Source: Clostridia bacterium (GTDB lineage Bacteria > Bacillota > Clostridia > Oscillospirales > Acutalibacteraceae). Taken from it: a DNA stretch of 63,610 bases. The notes beneath the pieces were generated by a model, which searched no databases, was not told where the DNA came from, and saw nothing but the letters and a program-made list of their open reading frames with translations. Each line of letters starts with the position of its first letter. Position 1 is the stretch's first letter. The DNA lies in assembly GCA_024692685.1 (NCBI GenBank), contig JAILMJ010000057.1, forward strand, positions 1 to 63,610. Direction: 5' to 3'. Shown in pieces: positions 17,821-25,593 of this stretch. The position numbers and the translations under genes are program-made.

Positions 17821-20222
17821 TCCTTGCCGAAACAGCCGGCTTTTGCTTCGGAGTTGACAGGGCCGTAAATATGGCCTATAAGCTGGCTGAGAGCGAAAAG
17901 AAATGCCGTACCCTCGGTCCGCTTATCCATAACGATTATGTGACGGATGATCTGAAAAGAATCGGAGTCGGCATCATTTCGTCTCCCGACGACACCCTGC
18001 CCGGCGAAACGATACTCATCAGGGCTCACGGAGTCGGTCCGCAGGACTGCGAGCGGATAGAGGCAAGGGGAGGCACGGTGTGCGACGCAACCTGCCCCTT
18101 TGTCAAGAAGATACACGGTATTGTCAGTGAAAATTCGGGGGAGGATATTCCCGTTCTCATCGCCGGCGACGCGAATCATCCCGAGGTTATCGGAATAAGG
18201 GGCTATTGCAGGGGCGAAAGTTATGTTTTTTCGTGCGAAGAGGAACTCAGAGCCCTTATCGCGGACAATCCCGGTTTAAAGGATAAGGAAAAAACGGCGG
18301 TATCCCAGACCACTTTTTCCGAAAACGAGTGGAAAAAATGCAAAAAAATTATAGATTTACTCTGTACAAATACAAAAATATTTGATACAATATGCAGTGC
18401 TACCCGAAAAAGGCAGGAGGAAGCATACGCTCTTTCTCAAAAGTGCGATGCCGTCATTGTCGTGGGAGGCAGACACAGTTCAAACACAGTCAAATTAAAA
18501 AAGGTCTGTGAAGAAAACTGCGATACATTTCTGGTGGAAAGAGCCTCAGAGCTCAAAAATATAAATTTTTCCATGTACGCCGCAGTCGGCGTTACGGCCG
18601 GAGCTTCCACACCGACCGTTATTATTAAGGAGGTACTTTCAGCAATGTCCGAAATCATCGAAACCACAAATAACCAGGTAGAGGAGGTGCCTTCTGTAGC
18701 AACATCTGCTGACAACGAGAGTTTTGATTCTCTTATTTCCGAGAGTCTTGTTGATGATTCCGTTATCAAGTGCACTGTAGAAGGCATTACGGCAACGGAA
18801 ATCCAGGTTGACATCCCCAAGAATCACATCCTCGGCGGTCTTACGGGAATCGTTCCCTTTGAGGAATACAGCGATGACCCCGAAGCGGACCCCACAAAGG
18901 AACTTAAGGTCGGCGACATCATCAATCTCGTTATTATGAAGAAAAACGACCTTGAAGGAACTGTCCGTCTTTCCAAGAAAAGAGCAGACCGTCAGAAATC
19001 CTGGATTGACATCGTTGAAGCGAAAGAAGACGGCAGAGTTCTTGAAGGCACGGTTATTGACGTTAATACCCACGGTGTTCTTGTTTCCTACAAGGGCGCA
19101 ACCGTATTTGTTCCCGGTTCACTTGCGACCGAGCGCAGAGGCGATTCCGTTGATGATCTTCTCAAGAAGAACGTCAAGTTCTGCATCATTGACATTGATG
19201 ACCGCAGGCAGAGAGCCGTAGGTTCAATCCGCAAGGCTATCCAGGAAGATAAGAAGGAGCTTTCCGATGCCTTCTGGGCAACCGCAGAAGAGGGCAAGGT
19301 TTATAACGGAACAGTCAAGTCACTCACGAATTACGGCGCATTTGTCGATATCGGCGGAGTTGACGGAATGGTACACATTTCCGAAATGTCCTGGAGAAGG
19401 ATCAAGCATCCCTCGGAAGTTTTCCAGGTCGGTCAGGAAGTTATGGTCTTTATCAAGGCCCTCAACCGTGAAACCGGCAAGATTTCCCTCGGATACAGAA
19501 GAGATGAGGACAACCCCTGGATAATCCTTCAAAAGAATTATCCCGTAGGCACTGTCATTGAGGCGGAAATAGCCAACATCACCGATTTCGGTGCTTTCGC
19601 AAAGGTTATCCCCGGCATTGACGGCCTTATTCATAAGTCACAGATAGCAAACAGATTCGTTGAGAATCCCGCTGAGATTCTTCATGTCGGCGACAAAGTG
19701 CAGTGCAAGATAACCGCTATCGATTTTGACAAGAGAAGAGTCAGCCTTTCAATAAGAGCCCTTCACGAGGATGAAGAGGCAGAGGAAGAAACGGCAGAGG
19801 TAACAGACGAGCCGCTTGAAGTTCCCGTTGACATTGAAAAGGTAATCGCGGAAGAAGCCGCAGAGGCGGCGGAAGCTGTTGAGGAAGCAGCCGAAGCTCC
19901 CGCAGAGGCAGCCGAAGAATCAGCCGAAGCAGTCGAGAAAGCTGCTGAAGCTCCCGCAGAGGCAGCCGAAGAAGCAGCCGAAGCAGTCGAAGAAGCTGTT
20001 GAAGCTCCCGCAGAGGCAGTTGAAGAAGCAGCCGAAGCAGTCGAGGAAGCTGTTGAAGCTCCCGCAGAGGCAGTTGAAGAAGCAGCCGAAGCAGTCGAGG
20101 AAGCTGTCGAAGCTCCCGCAGAGGCCGCCGAAGCAGTTGAGGAAGCTGTCGAAGCTCCCGTTGAGGTTGCGGAAGAAGCAGCCGCCGAAGCAACTGAAGC
20201 TCCTGCAGAACCCGAAGAATAA
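17811..20222 (+). CDS. ispH: IspH-ribosomal protein S1 fusion (HMBPP reductase with four S1 domains)
   Basis: The 803-residue protein joins two functions. Residues 1-285 are IspH, the last MEP-pathway enzyme: cysteine ligands of the iron-sulfur cluster are Cys12 (GFCFG), Cys95 (DATCPFV) and Cys195 (TICSATRKRQ), with His40 and the HPEVIG segment (Glu125). Four S1 RNA-binding domains follow (about 317-392, 408-475, 495-563, 578-650). The rest is an Ala/Glu/Pro tail with an 18-residue repeat. This fusion is established in Clostridia. The start is TTG, 10 bases inside plsC, with AGGGAGGAAGG upstream. Confidence 0.95.
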   Translation: MRLILAETAGFCFGVDRAVNMAYKLAESEKKCRTLGPLIHNDYVTDDLKRIGVGIISSPDDTLPGETILIRAHGVGPQDCERIEARGGTVCDATCPFVKKIHGIVSENSGEDIPVLIAGDANHPEVIGIRGYCRGESYVFSCEEELRALIADNPGLKDKEKTAVSQTTFSENEWKKCKKIIDLLCTNTKIFDTICSATRKRQEEAYALSQKCDAVIVVGGRHSSNTVKLKKVCEENCDTFLVERASELKNINFSMYAAVGVTAGASTPTVIIKEVLSAMSEIIETTNNQVEEVPSVATSADNESFDSLISESLVDDSVIKCTVEGITATEIQVDIPKNHILGGLTGIVPFEEYSDDPEADPTKELKVGDIINLVIMKKNDLEGTVRLSKKRADRQKSWIDIVEAKEDGRVLEGTVIDVNTHGVLVSYKGATVFVPGSLATERRGDSVDDLLKKNVKFCIIDIDDRRQRAVGSIRKAIQEDKKELSDAFWATAEEGKVYNGTVKSLTNYGAFVDIGGVDGMVHISEMSWRRIKHPSEVFQVGQEVMVFIKALNRETGKISLGYRRDEDNPWIILQKNYPVGTVIEAEIANITDFGAFAKVIPGIDGLIHKSQIANRFVENPAEILHVGDKVQCKITAIDFDKRRVSLSIRALHEDEEAEEETAEVTDEPLEVPVDIEKVIAEEAAEAAEAVEEAAEAPAEAAEESAEAVEKAAEAPAEAAEEAAEAVEEAVEAPAEAVEEAAEAVEEAVEAPAEAVEEAAEAVEEAVEAPAEAAEAVEEAVEAPVEVAEEAAAEATEAPAEPEE
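19893..20162 (+). repeat. 54-bp tandem repeat coding for the acidic IspH-S1 tail
   Basis: The sequence GAAGCTCCCG recurs at 20001, 20055, 20109 and 20151, with a close variant at 19893 and 19947. Spacing is 54 bp for all but the last (42 bp, a loss of four codons). Each unit codes for EAPAEAxEEAAEAVEEAV. The repeats are likely prone to copy-number change. Confidence 0.88.
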
Positions 20223-20237
20223 TCACAAAAAACAGAC

Positions 20238-20271
20238 GGCTGTCCGCTGATTACCGCGGGCAGCCTTTTTT
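20238..20271 (+). terminator. Terminator of the rpiR-to-ispH/S1 unit
   Basis: GGCTGTCCGC pairs with GCGGGCAGCC (one G-T pair) at 20238-20265, followed by six T residues. Confidence 0.88.
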
Positions 20272-20273
20272 GA

Positions 20274-20292
20274 GGAAGTCTGCCGGACTTCC
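20274..20292 (+). other. Hairpin just upstream of the EamA gene
   Basis: GGAAGTC and GACTTCC form a perfect 7-bp stem with a 5-base loop. It lies 13 bases before the EamA ATG and directly after the preceding terminator. It could limit access to the weak ribosome binding site, but no function is shown. Confidence 0.45.
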
Positions 20293-20305
20293 GCAGGTAA
20301 AAAAT

Positions 20306-21241
20306 ATGATTGTAAAAAAAGACAGAATTCTCGGCCCGCTTTACTGCATCGCGGCGGCAATAATCTGGGGTCTTTCGTTTGTCACTCAGAAGACGGGCGC
20401 CTATATAGGCACATTCACTTTTAACGGAATCAGGACCTTCATCGGAGGTCTTGCCCTGATACCTGTTCTTGTCATTGACCACCGCAGAAGAAACGCCGCC
20501 CTTGACGAAAAGGACAGGCAGAGATTTGATTTTAAGGGCATGTTCACGGGCGGAGGCATTTGCGGGCTTGTTCTCTTTGTGGCAAGCAACCTGCAGCAGC
20601 ACGCTTTTTCGTATGACATTGCCGCGGGCAAGGTTGGGTTTATCACAGCCCTTTATATGATACTTGTACCCGTTTTCGGTCTCGCGCTCAGAAAAGTACC
20701 GAAAATCAATGTCTGGTTAGGTGTGGCGGTGGGCATTGTGGGTCTTTATTTCCTGTGCGTCGAAAAAGGAGATTTTTCCGTGGGCAGCGGAGAGAGGTTC
20801 GCTCTGCTTTGCGCGATATGCTTTGCCTGCCATATTCTCGTTATCGACCATTTCTGCACAAAGGTAAATAATATAGCGCTTTCCTGCGGTCAGTTTTTGG
20901 TTGCGGGTCTCCTGTCGATAATCTGCATGTTTATTTTTGAGGAGCCGAAGATTGAGGAGATTCTTGCGTGCCGTTATATGATCCTGTATGCGGGTATCGG
21001 CAGCTGTTCGCTCGCCTTTACCTTCCAGATTTTCGGCCAGAGATACTCCGAGCCTTCCGTTGCGGCGGTGCTTATGTGTCTTGAGTCTGTATTCAGCGTC
21101 ATTTTCGGCTGGCTTATTATAGATGATGTGCTTACGAAGAGGGCGCTACTCGGGTGCGCGATTATGTTTGCGGGCGTCATTCTCACACAGCTTGATTTCA
21201 GCGGGAAGCCCGGCCGCCTGCCCGAAAAAGATAATGCCTGA
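20306..21241 (+). CDS. EamA/DMT-family transporter
   Basis: The 311-residue protein has about ten hydrophobic segments in two EamA halves, with LGPLYCIAAAIIWGLSFV at the N-terminus and the second-half signature LESVFSVIFGWLI near residue 265. The family includes metabolite and amino-acid exporters; the substrate cannot be read from sequence. I chose ATG 20306 because a farther TTG at 20270 lies inside the upstream terminator. The ribosome binding site is weak (CAGGT) and no clear promoter fits between the terminator and start, so expression may depend on read-through. Confidence 0.85.
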   Translation: MIVKKDRILGPLYCIAAAIIWGLSFVTQKTGAYIGTFTFNGIRTFIGGLALIPVLVIDHRRRNAALDEKDRQRFDFKGMFTGGGICGLVLFVASNLQQHAFSYDIAAGKVGFITALYMILVPVFGLALRKVPKINVWLGVAVGIVGLYFLCVEKGDFSVGSGERFALLCAICFACHILVIDHFCTKVNNIALSCGQFLVAGLLSIICMFIFEEPKIEEILACRYMILYAGIGSCSLAFTFQIFGQRYSEPSVAAVLMCLESVFSVIFGWLIIDDVLTKRALLGCAIMFAGVILTQLDFSGKPGRLPEKDNA

Positions 21242-21245
21242 GCTA

Positions 21246-21274
21246 TTGTAAATTTCGGAGCGCTGTGCTATATT
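21246..21274 (+). promoter_or_regulatory. Predicted promoter of the GH13-aquaporin unit
   Basis: TTGTAA at 21246-21251 and TATATT at 21269-21274 are separated by 17 bp. The implied start of transcription, near 21281, leaves a leader of about 90 bases. Confidence 0.6.
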
Positions 21275-21290
21275 AATAATGTATTGAGGC

Positions 21291-21312
21291 AAACGGCGGT
21301 TAACCGGTGTTT
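21291..21312. promoter_or_regulatory. Candidate operator palindrome downstream of the GH13 promoter
   Basis: A 22-bp dyad has a perfect core CGGTTAACCG (21297-21306) and outer arms AAAC and GTTT (21291-21294, 21309-21312). It sits about 10-31 bases after the predicted transcription start, a usual place for a sugar-responsive repressor. Confidence 0.45.
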
Positions 21313-21369
21313 CACGCCGCAAAGCGGTTGAAGCTTTCGGCTATTCTGACAATGAAAGGCGGAATGCAA

Positions 21370-23043
21370 ATGGCTGAAATTACTAAGAAATGGTATAAGG
21401 AAATGTCTGTCTATCAGATATGGACACGCAGTTTCTGTGACAGCAACGGCGACGGAATAGGCGACCTTCCCGGTGTCTACAGCAAACTGGATTATATCAA
21501 GAGTCTCGGAGTTGACGGTATCTGGTTTTCCCCCATTTATCCGTCTCCCAACTGTGACTACGGCTATGATATTTCGGATTATAAAAATATAAATCCGGAG
21601 TTCGGCACACTTGATGATTTCAAGAAAATTCTTGATGCCGCCCACGGTCTCGGTATGCGTGTATTTATGGACCTTGTTGTCAATCACACATCAACCGAGC
21701 ATATGTGGTTCAAAGAGGCGTGCAAGAGCAAGGATAACCCCTACCACGATTATTACATCTGGCGCAAGGGCAGGGGAAACAAACCGCCGAACAACTGGCT
21801 TTCCGTTTTTGAAGGCGGAGCCTGGGAATACAACAAGAATCTCGATGAGTATTATCTTCACGTATTTGCAAAGGGTCAGCCCGACCTCAATATGGATAAT
21901 CCCAAGGTGCGTGAAGAAGTTAAAAGCATTATGCGTTTCTGGCTCGATATGGGAGTTGACGGCTTCAGAGAGGACGTTATCACCTTTATTTCAAAGGCCG
22001 AGGGACTGCCCAACGGGTTCCCCCTGCCTCTGGCAACCGGAATCGAGCATTACAAGCACGGTCCTCACCTTGAGGAGTACCTCGATGAATTCAGACAGGT
22101 CCTCAACGAGTATGACTGCTTTGCGGTCGGCGAAGGCCCGATGACGGGGCTTAAGGATGCCGTCAATTACTGCACCGAGGGTCCCGGCCAGAAGCTCGAT
22201 ATGCTTATTTCGTTTGACCATATGAACGCCGACTGCTTTATGGCGGACTGGGTTAAGCTTCCCTTCAGCCTGCGCAGGTTAAAGAGCACATTTGATAAGT
22301 GGCAGACCGAGATGTACGGCAAGGGCTGGAACAGCCTTTACATCGAGAATCACGATCACGCGCGCATTATCGAAAGATACGGCAGCATAAAGTTCAGGGT
22401 GCAGAGCGGGAAGATGCTCGCCACGATGTATATGCTCCAGTGCGGCACTCCCTTTATTTATCAAGGTCAGGAAATCGGTATGACAAACGTGAGAGTTGAC
22501 CACGTTACCGAGTATAAGGATGTTATGACCTTTAACAATTACAGGCTTTTCAAAAAACTCGGATTTACCGAGAAGATGTTCCTGAATCTTTCTTTCAAGG
22601 TTAACAGAGAGAACGCGAGAACTCCCGTTCAGTGGACAGGCGGCAAAAACGCCGGCTTCACCACTGCTGACGAAGCCTGGTTCAAGATTAACCCCAACTA
22701 CACCGAGATAAACGTTGAGGCCGCCGAAAAGGATGAAAACTCCCTGTTGAATTATTACCGCAAACTCATAAAGTTCCGCAAGGAGCACGAGGTTGCCGTT
22801 TACGGCGATTTCAAGCAGTATTACAGGAGCAGCGGCAGTCTTTTCGTCTATGAGAGAAATTACGAAGGCAAGAAACTTCTTGTCATTAATTCATTCTCGG
22901 AAAATCCCGTTAAATTCGACGCCCCAGCAGGTATTGACCTGTCCGCCGGTGAGCTTGTGCTTCAGAATTACGAAGTGCTCAACCCGGGCAAAAACAGTTT
23001 TATGACCAAACCGTATGAAACGAGAGTTTATCTCTTTTCATAA
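21370..23043 (+). CDS. GH13 alpha-glucosidase (oligo-1,6-glucosidase / trehalose-6-P hydrolase type)
   Basis: The 557-residue protein starts with the typical WYKEMSVYQIWTRSF and DGIGDLPGV of the oligo-1,6-glucosidase group. Catalytic motifs are DLVVNHTS, DGFREDVI (nucleophile Asp), FAVGEGP (acid/base Glu) and ENHDHAR (stabilising Asp). It should cleave small alpha-glucosides in the cytoplasm; no signal peptide is seen. Trehalose-6-phosphate hydrolase, isomaltase and sucrose-cleaving members are hard to tell apart here. I prefer ATG 21370 by spacing from AAAGGCGGA; ATG 21364 is also possible. It is followed after 20 bases by an aquaporin. Confidence 0.9.
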   Translation: MAEITKKWYKEMSVYQIWTRSFCDSNGDGIGDLPGVYSKLDYIKSLGVDGIWFSPIYPSPNCDYGYDISDYKNINPEFGTLDDFKKILDAAHGLGMRVFMDLVVNHTSTEHMWFKEACKSKDNPYHDYYIWRKGRGNKPPNNWLSVFEGGAWEYNKNLDEYYLHVFAKGQPDLNMDNPKVREEVKSIMRFWLDMGVDGFREDVITFISKAEGLPNGFPLPLATGIEHYKHGPHLEEYLDEFRQVLNEYDCFAVGEGPMTGLKDAVNYCTEGPGQKLDMLISFDHMNADCFMADWVKLPFSLRRLKSTFDKWQTEMYGKGWNSLYIENHDHARIIERYGSIKFRVQSGKMLATMYMLQCGTPFIYQGQEIGMTNVRVDHVTEYKDVMTFNNYRLFKKLGFTEKMFLNLSFKVNRENARTPVQWTGGKNAGFTTADEAWFKINPNYTEINVEAAEKDENSLLNYYRKLIKFRKEHEVAVYGDFKQYYRSSGSLFVYERNYEGKKLLVINSFSENPVKFDAPAGIDLSAGELVLQNYEVLNPGKNSFMTKPYETRVYLFS

Positions 23044-23063
23044 AAAAAGAAAGGAGTACGGTT

Positions 23064-23720
23064 ATGACTTTATTGAAGAAATGTGTTGCCGAATGTATCG
23101 GCACCTTCGTACTTGTATTTTTCGCCTGCGGCACTGCCGCGGCAGTGGGTTGTGACACCCCGGCAGGTTATCTGGCGGTTGCCGTTTCCTTCGGCCTTGT
23201 AATTGTCGCAATGGCATACTCGATAGGAAACGTTTCCGGCTGCCACATAAATCCCGCTGTCTCCCTCGCAATGCTCATCAGCGGAAAAATGAGCGTGACT
23301 GATTTTATCGGTTATATCGTTGCCCAGTTCATCGGAGCAACGGCAGGCGCGGCTGCAATGATTCCCTTCCTCGGCAGTGACTGCGGCTTCGGCGCGAACC
23401 ACCTCTTTGAGGAGAGCATAGGCAAGTCCTTCGCGATTGAGGTTATACTGACCTGCGTATTTGTGCTTGCAATCCTCGGCGTTACCTCGAAGGTGGAAAA
23501 CGGCAATGTAGCCGGTCTTGTCATCGGTCTCACTCTCACTCTGGTCCATCTGCTCGGTATTTATTTCACGGGCACATCCGTCAATCCCGCTCGCTCATTC
23601 GGGCCTGCCCTTTTCGCCGGAAGTCTCGGCACAGTCTGGGTGTTCATACTTGCTCCGCTTGCAGGAGGAGCGATTGCCGCCCTTATTTATAAGTTCCTTG
23701 ACGGCAAAAAAGCAGAATAA
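23064..23720 (+). CDS. Aquaporin (MIP family)
   Basis: The 218-residue protein has six hydrophobic segments and both pore motifs, HINPAVSLA (about 70) and SVNPARSFGPA (about 175), in the usual inverted halves. The Arg after the second NPA and the small size fit a water-selective AqpZ-type channel rather than a glycerol facilitator. An AAAGGAG site precedes the ATG. It shares a transcription unit with the GH13 enzyme, so water flow linked to sugar osmotic changes is a possible reason for pairing. Confidence 0.92.
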   Translation: MTLLKKCVAECIGTFVLVFFACGTAAAVGCDTPAGYLAVAVSFGLVIVAMAYSIGNVSGCHINPAVSLAMLISGKMSVTDFIGYIVAQFIGATAGAAAMIPFLGSDCGFGANHLFEESIGKSFAIEVILTCVFVLAILGVTSKVENGNVAGLVIGLTLTLVHLLGIYFTGTSVNPARSFGPALFAGSLGTVWVFILAPLAGGAIAALIYKFLDGKKAE

Positions 23721-23734
23721 ATCCTGATCAGTCT

Positions 23735-23790
23735 GCGGAGCCTTTGGGGCCGGTTTATGAATGCCTGCCCTTTGAGGCTCCGCTTTTTTT
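23735..23790 (+). terminator. Terminator of the GH13-aquaporin unit
   Basis: GCGGAGCC (23735-23742) pairs with GGCTCCGC (23776-23783), followed by seven T residues. The 33-base loop is long and may fold further. Confidence 0.75.
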
Positions 23791-23792
23791 GC

Positions 23793-23821
23793 TTGAATAG
23801 TGCTTCGTTTGATGATATAAT
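23793..23821 (+). promoter_or_regulatory. Predicted promoter of the MntR/DtxR-rluA unit
   Basis: TTGAAT at 23793-23798 and TATAAT at 23816-23821 are 17 bp apart. The -35 box begins two bases after the T-run of the upstream terminator. Confidence 0.78.
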
Positions 23822-23868
23822 CAATTAGACGGCTAACATGAAAAGCGTAATGATTGGAAGTGAAATGT

Positions 23869-24240
23869 ATGGTAATGGGTGAATCCGCGGAAAACTATCT
23901 TGAAACCATTCTGATTTTAAAGCAAAAAAGAGGCACCGTCAGGTCTGTTGACGTTGCCGCCGAACTCGGGTTTTCAAGGCCGAGCGTATGCGTGGCTATG
24001 AGGAATCTGCGTGAACACGGTTATGTCACCACCGATATGGACGGCAAGATTGACCTCACCCGCGAGGGTATGGAAATAGCGGAAAGGATTTATGAGAGGC
24101 ATCGTGTACTGACCGATTGGCTTGTGAGTATAGGTGTCAGCCACAGTCAGGCGGCGGTTGACGCGTGCCGCATCGAGCACGTAATCAGCGTTGAGAGCTT
24201 CTCCTGCCTTAAAAAAATGCTGACGGGCGGAGATAAATAA
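23869..24240 (+). CDS. MntR/DtxR-family metal-dependent transcriptional regulator
   Basis: The 123-residue protein has a winged helix (about 5-65, with ENYLETI and LGFSRPSVCVAMRNL) and a dimerisation/metal region (YERHRVLTDWL, DACRIEHVIS). The Glu, His and EH residues are in the places used by MntR-type manganese sensors. It lacks the SH3 domain of DtxR proper. I chose ATG 23869 because GGAAG lies 8 bases upstream; an upstream TTG at 23854 overlaps that site. No metal transporter is adjacent; an ArsP_2-type putative manganese permease lies 14 kb away. Confidence 0.88.
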   Translation: MVMGESAENYLETILILKQKRGTVRSVDVAAELGFSRPSVCVAMRNLREHGYVTTDMDGKIDLTREGMEIAERIYERHRVLTDWLVSIGVSHSQAAVDACRIEHVISVESFSCLKKMLTGGDK

Positions 24241-25227
24241 GTGAAAAGCTTTACTGTCACCAAAAATGACGCGGGGCAGAGAATGGACAAGTTTATTTCA
24301 AAAGCCGTTCCCTCCTTGCCCAAGTCACTTATGTATAAATATATCCGGCTTAAAAGAATAAAATGCAATTCCGCTCGCGCCGAAATTTCTCAGAAGCTCC
24401 GTGAGGGCGATGTTGTGGATATGTATATAAACGATGAGTTCTTTGCTCCGGATGACACAAAGTATGATTTCCTGACGGCGTCAAAAAGCCTGAAAATAAT
24501 CTATGAGGATGAGAATATCCTTCTGCTCGACAAGAGCGTGGGCCTGCTCTCACATCCCGACGAAACCGAGTATAACGATACGCTTATCACCAGGGTGAAG
24601 AGATATCTCTATGAAAAGGGAGAGTTTGACCCCAAGGATGAAAACTCATTTGTTCCCGCCCTTGTCAACAGGATAGACAGGAATACCGGAGGCCTTGTGA
24701 TAGCGGCTAAGAATGCGGAATCCCTGAGAATCCTCAACCGCAAACTCAAGGACAGGGAAATCGAAAAGTACTATCTCTGCGTCGTGCACGGCATCCTTGA
24801 AAACAAGAGCGGAATGATTGAGGGATGGATGACCAAGGACGAAAACAAAAACACCGTCAGAGTTTATTCCCGTGAGGTGCCGGGGAGCAAGATAATGAAA
24901 ACGGAGTATGAGGTGCTTGGAGAAAAAGACGGGCTTTCTCTTGTTCACGTGCATCTGCTCACAGGCAGGACCCATCAGATAAGGGCGCAGTTTGCCTATC
25001 TGGGGCATCCACTGCTCGGAGACGGCAAATACGGCTCAAACAAGCTGAACAAGGCGCTTGGATACAAGAAACAGTTCCTTTATTCCTATATGCTGAAGTT
25101 CAATTTCACCTCCGACGCGGGCATTCTCAATTATCTCAACCGTCAGACCTTCAAAACCGGCGATGTCTGGTTTTATGATGAATTCCTAAAAGGCAGCCTG
25201 ACCGCGGGACGCGGCGGAAACGAATAA
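24241..25227 (+). CDS. RluA-family RNA pseudouridine synthase
   Basis: The 328-residue protein has an N-terminal S4 RNA-binding domain (about 12-70) and a catalytic domain with VNRIDRNTGGLVIAAKN, where the Asp is the catalytic nucleophile, and LLTGRTHQIRAQF plus HPLLGDGKYG further on. It modifies uridines in rRNA or tRNA; RluC/RluD specificity cannot be assigned. The start is GTG immediately after the regulator's stop codon, so the two are coupled. Translation of the GTG probably relies on the GGGCGGAG in the upstream gene's end. Confidence 0.93.
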   Translation: MKSFTVTKNDAGQRMDKFISKAVPSLPKSLMYKYIRLKRIKCNSARAEISQKLREGDVVDMYINDEFFAPDDTKYDFLTASKSLKIIYEDENILLLDKSVGLLSHPDETEYNDTLITRVKRYLYEKGEFDPKDENSFVPALVNRIDRNTGGLVIAAKNAESLRILNRKLKDREIEKYYLCVVHGILENKSGMIEGWMTKDENKNTVRVYSREVPGSKIMKTEYEVLGEKDGLSLVHVHLLTGRTHQIRAQFAYLGHPLLGDGKYGSNKLNKALGYKKQFLYSYMLKFNFTSDAGILNYLNRQTFKTGDVWFYDEFLKGSLTAGRGGNE

Positions 25228-25314
25228 TAACAAAATCATACCGTTTTTATTTATTTTTATTAAATACTGCAATTATTTTTCTGATTATTAAAAAACAAAT
25301 GCAACAATGTTATC

Positions 25315-25343
25315 TTGATTTTACACTTATAATATGATAGAAT
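25315..25343 (+). promoter_or_regulatory. Predicted promoter of tRNA-Gly
   Basis: TTGATT and TAGAAT are 17 bp apart, ending 11 bases before the mature tRNA 5' end. A TATAAT at 25329 lies inside the spacer but has no -35 at the right distance. Confidence 0.6.
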
Positions 25344-25354
25344 TGTTGCGAAAT

Positions 25355-25428
25355 GCAGGGTTAGTATATCGGTAATACGGACGCTTCCCAAGCCTCAGCG
25401 GCGGGTTCGACTCCCGTACCCTGCTCCA
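25355..25428 (+). tRNA. tRNA-Gly (anticodon CCC)
   Basis: The 74-base gene folds into a cloverleaf: acceptor GCAGGGT/ACCCTGC, D stem GTAT/ATAC, anticodon loop TTCCCAA, T stem GCGGG/CCCGT with loop TTCGACT, discriminator T and encoded CCA. The anticodon stem GACGC/GCCTC has a C-C mismatch at the middle pair (29-41). The gene stands alone in a 366-base gap (25228-25593) whose other contents are an AT-rich left part, its promoter, its terminator and a small palindrome. Confidence 0.95.
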
Positions 25429-25431
25429 TTT

Positions 25432-25470
25432 ACGCTTCTTTGTCTGTCGGCAGAGAGGCGTTTTGTTTTG
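25432..25470 (+). terminator. Probable terminator of tRNA-Gly
   Basis: ACGCTTCT pairs with AGAGGCGT (one T-G pair) at 25432-25461, followed by TTTGTTTTG. Confidence 0.65.
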
Positions 25471-25593
25471 GGCAAACGCTGTCACGTCTGAGCGTAATGC
25501 GGGCGCCGCGTCCTGTCCGGACAAGCTGTAAGATTTTTGTTCCCGCCCCTGTCATACGGGCTAAATAAACATTATCAAGGAGAATCAGACAGA

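Noticed and set aside
19763-20602. Long minus-strand open frames opposite the IspH-S1 tail (Ser/Ala- and Leu/Arg-rich)
   Set aside because: They are antisense to a repetitive, stop-poor region; composition is low complexity and no ribosome site or family match is seen.
25514-25523. Perfect palindrome TGTCCGGACA after tRNA-Gly
   Set aside because: It is short, without a promoter around it, and similar GTCCGGAC occurs by chance elsewhere (near 33971).
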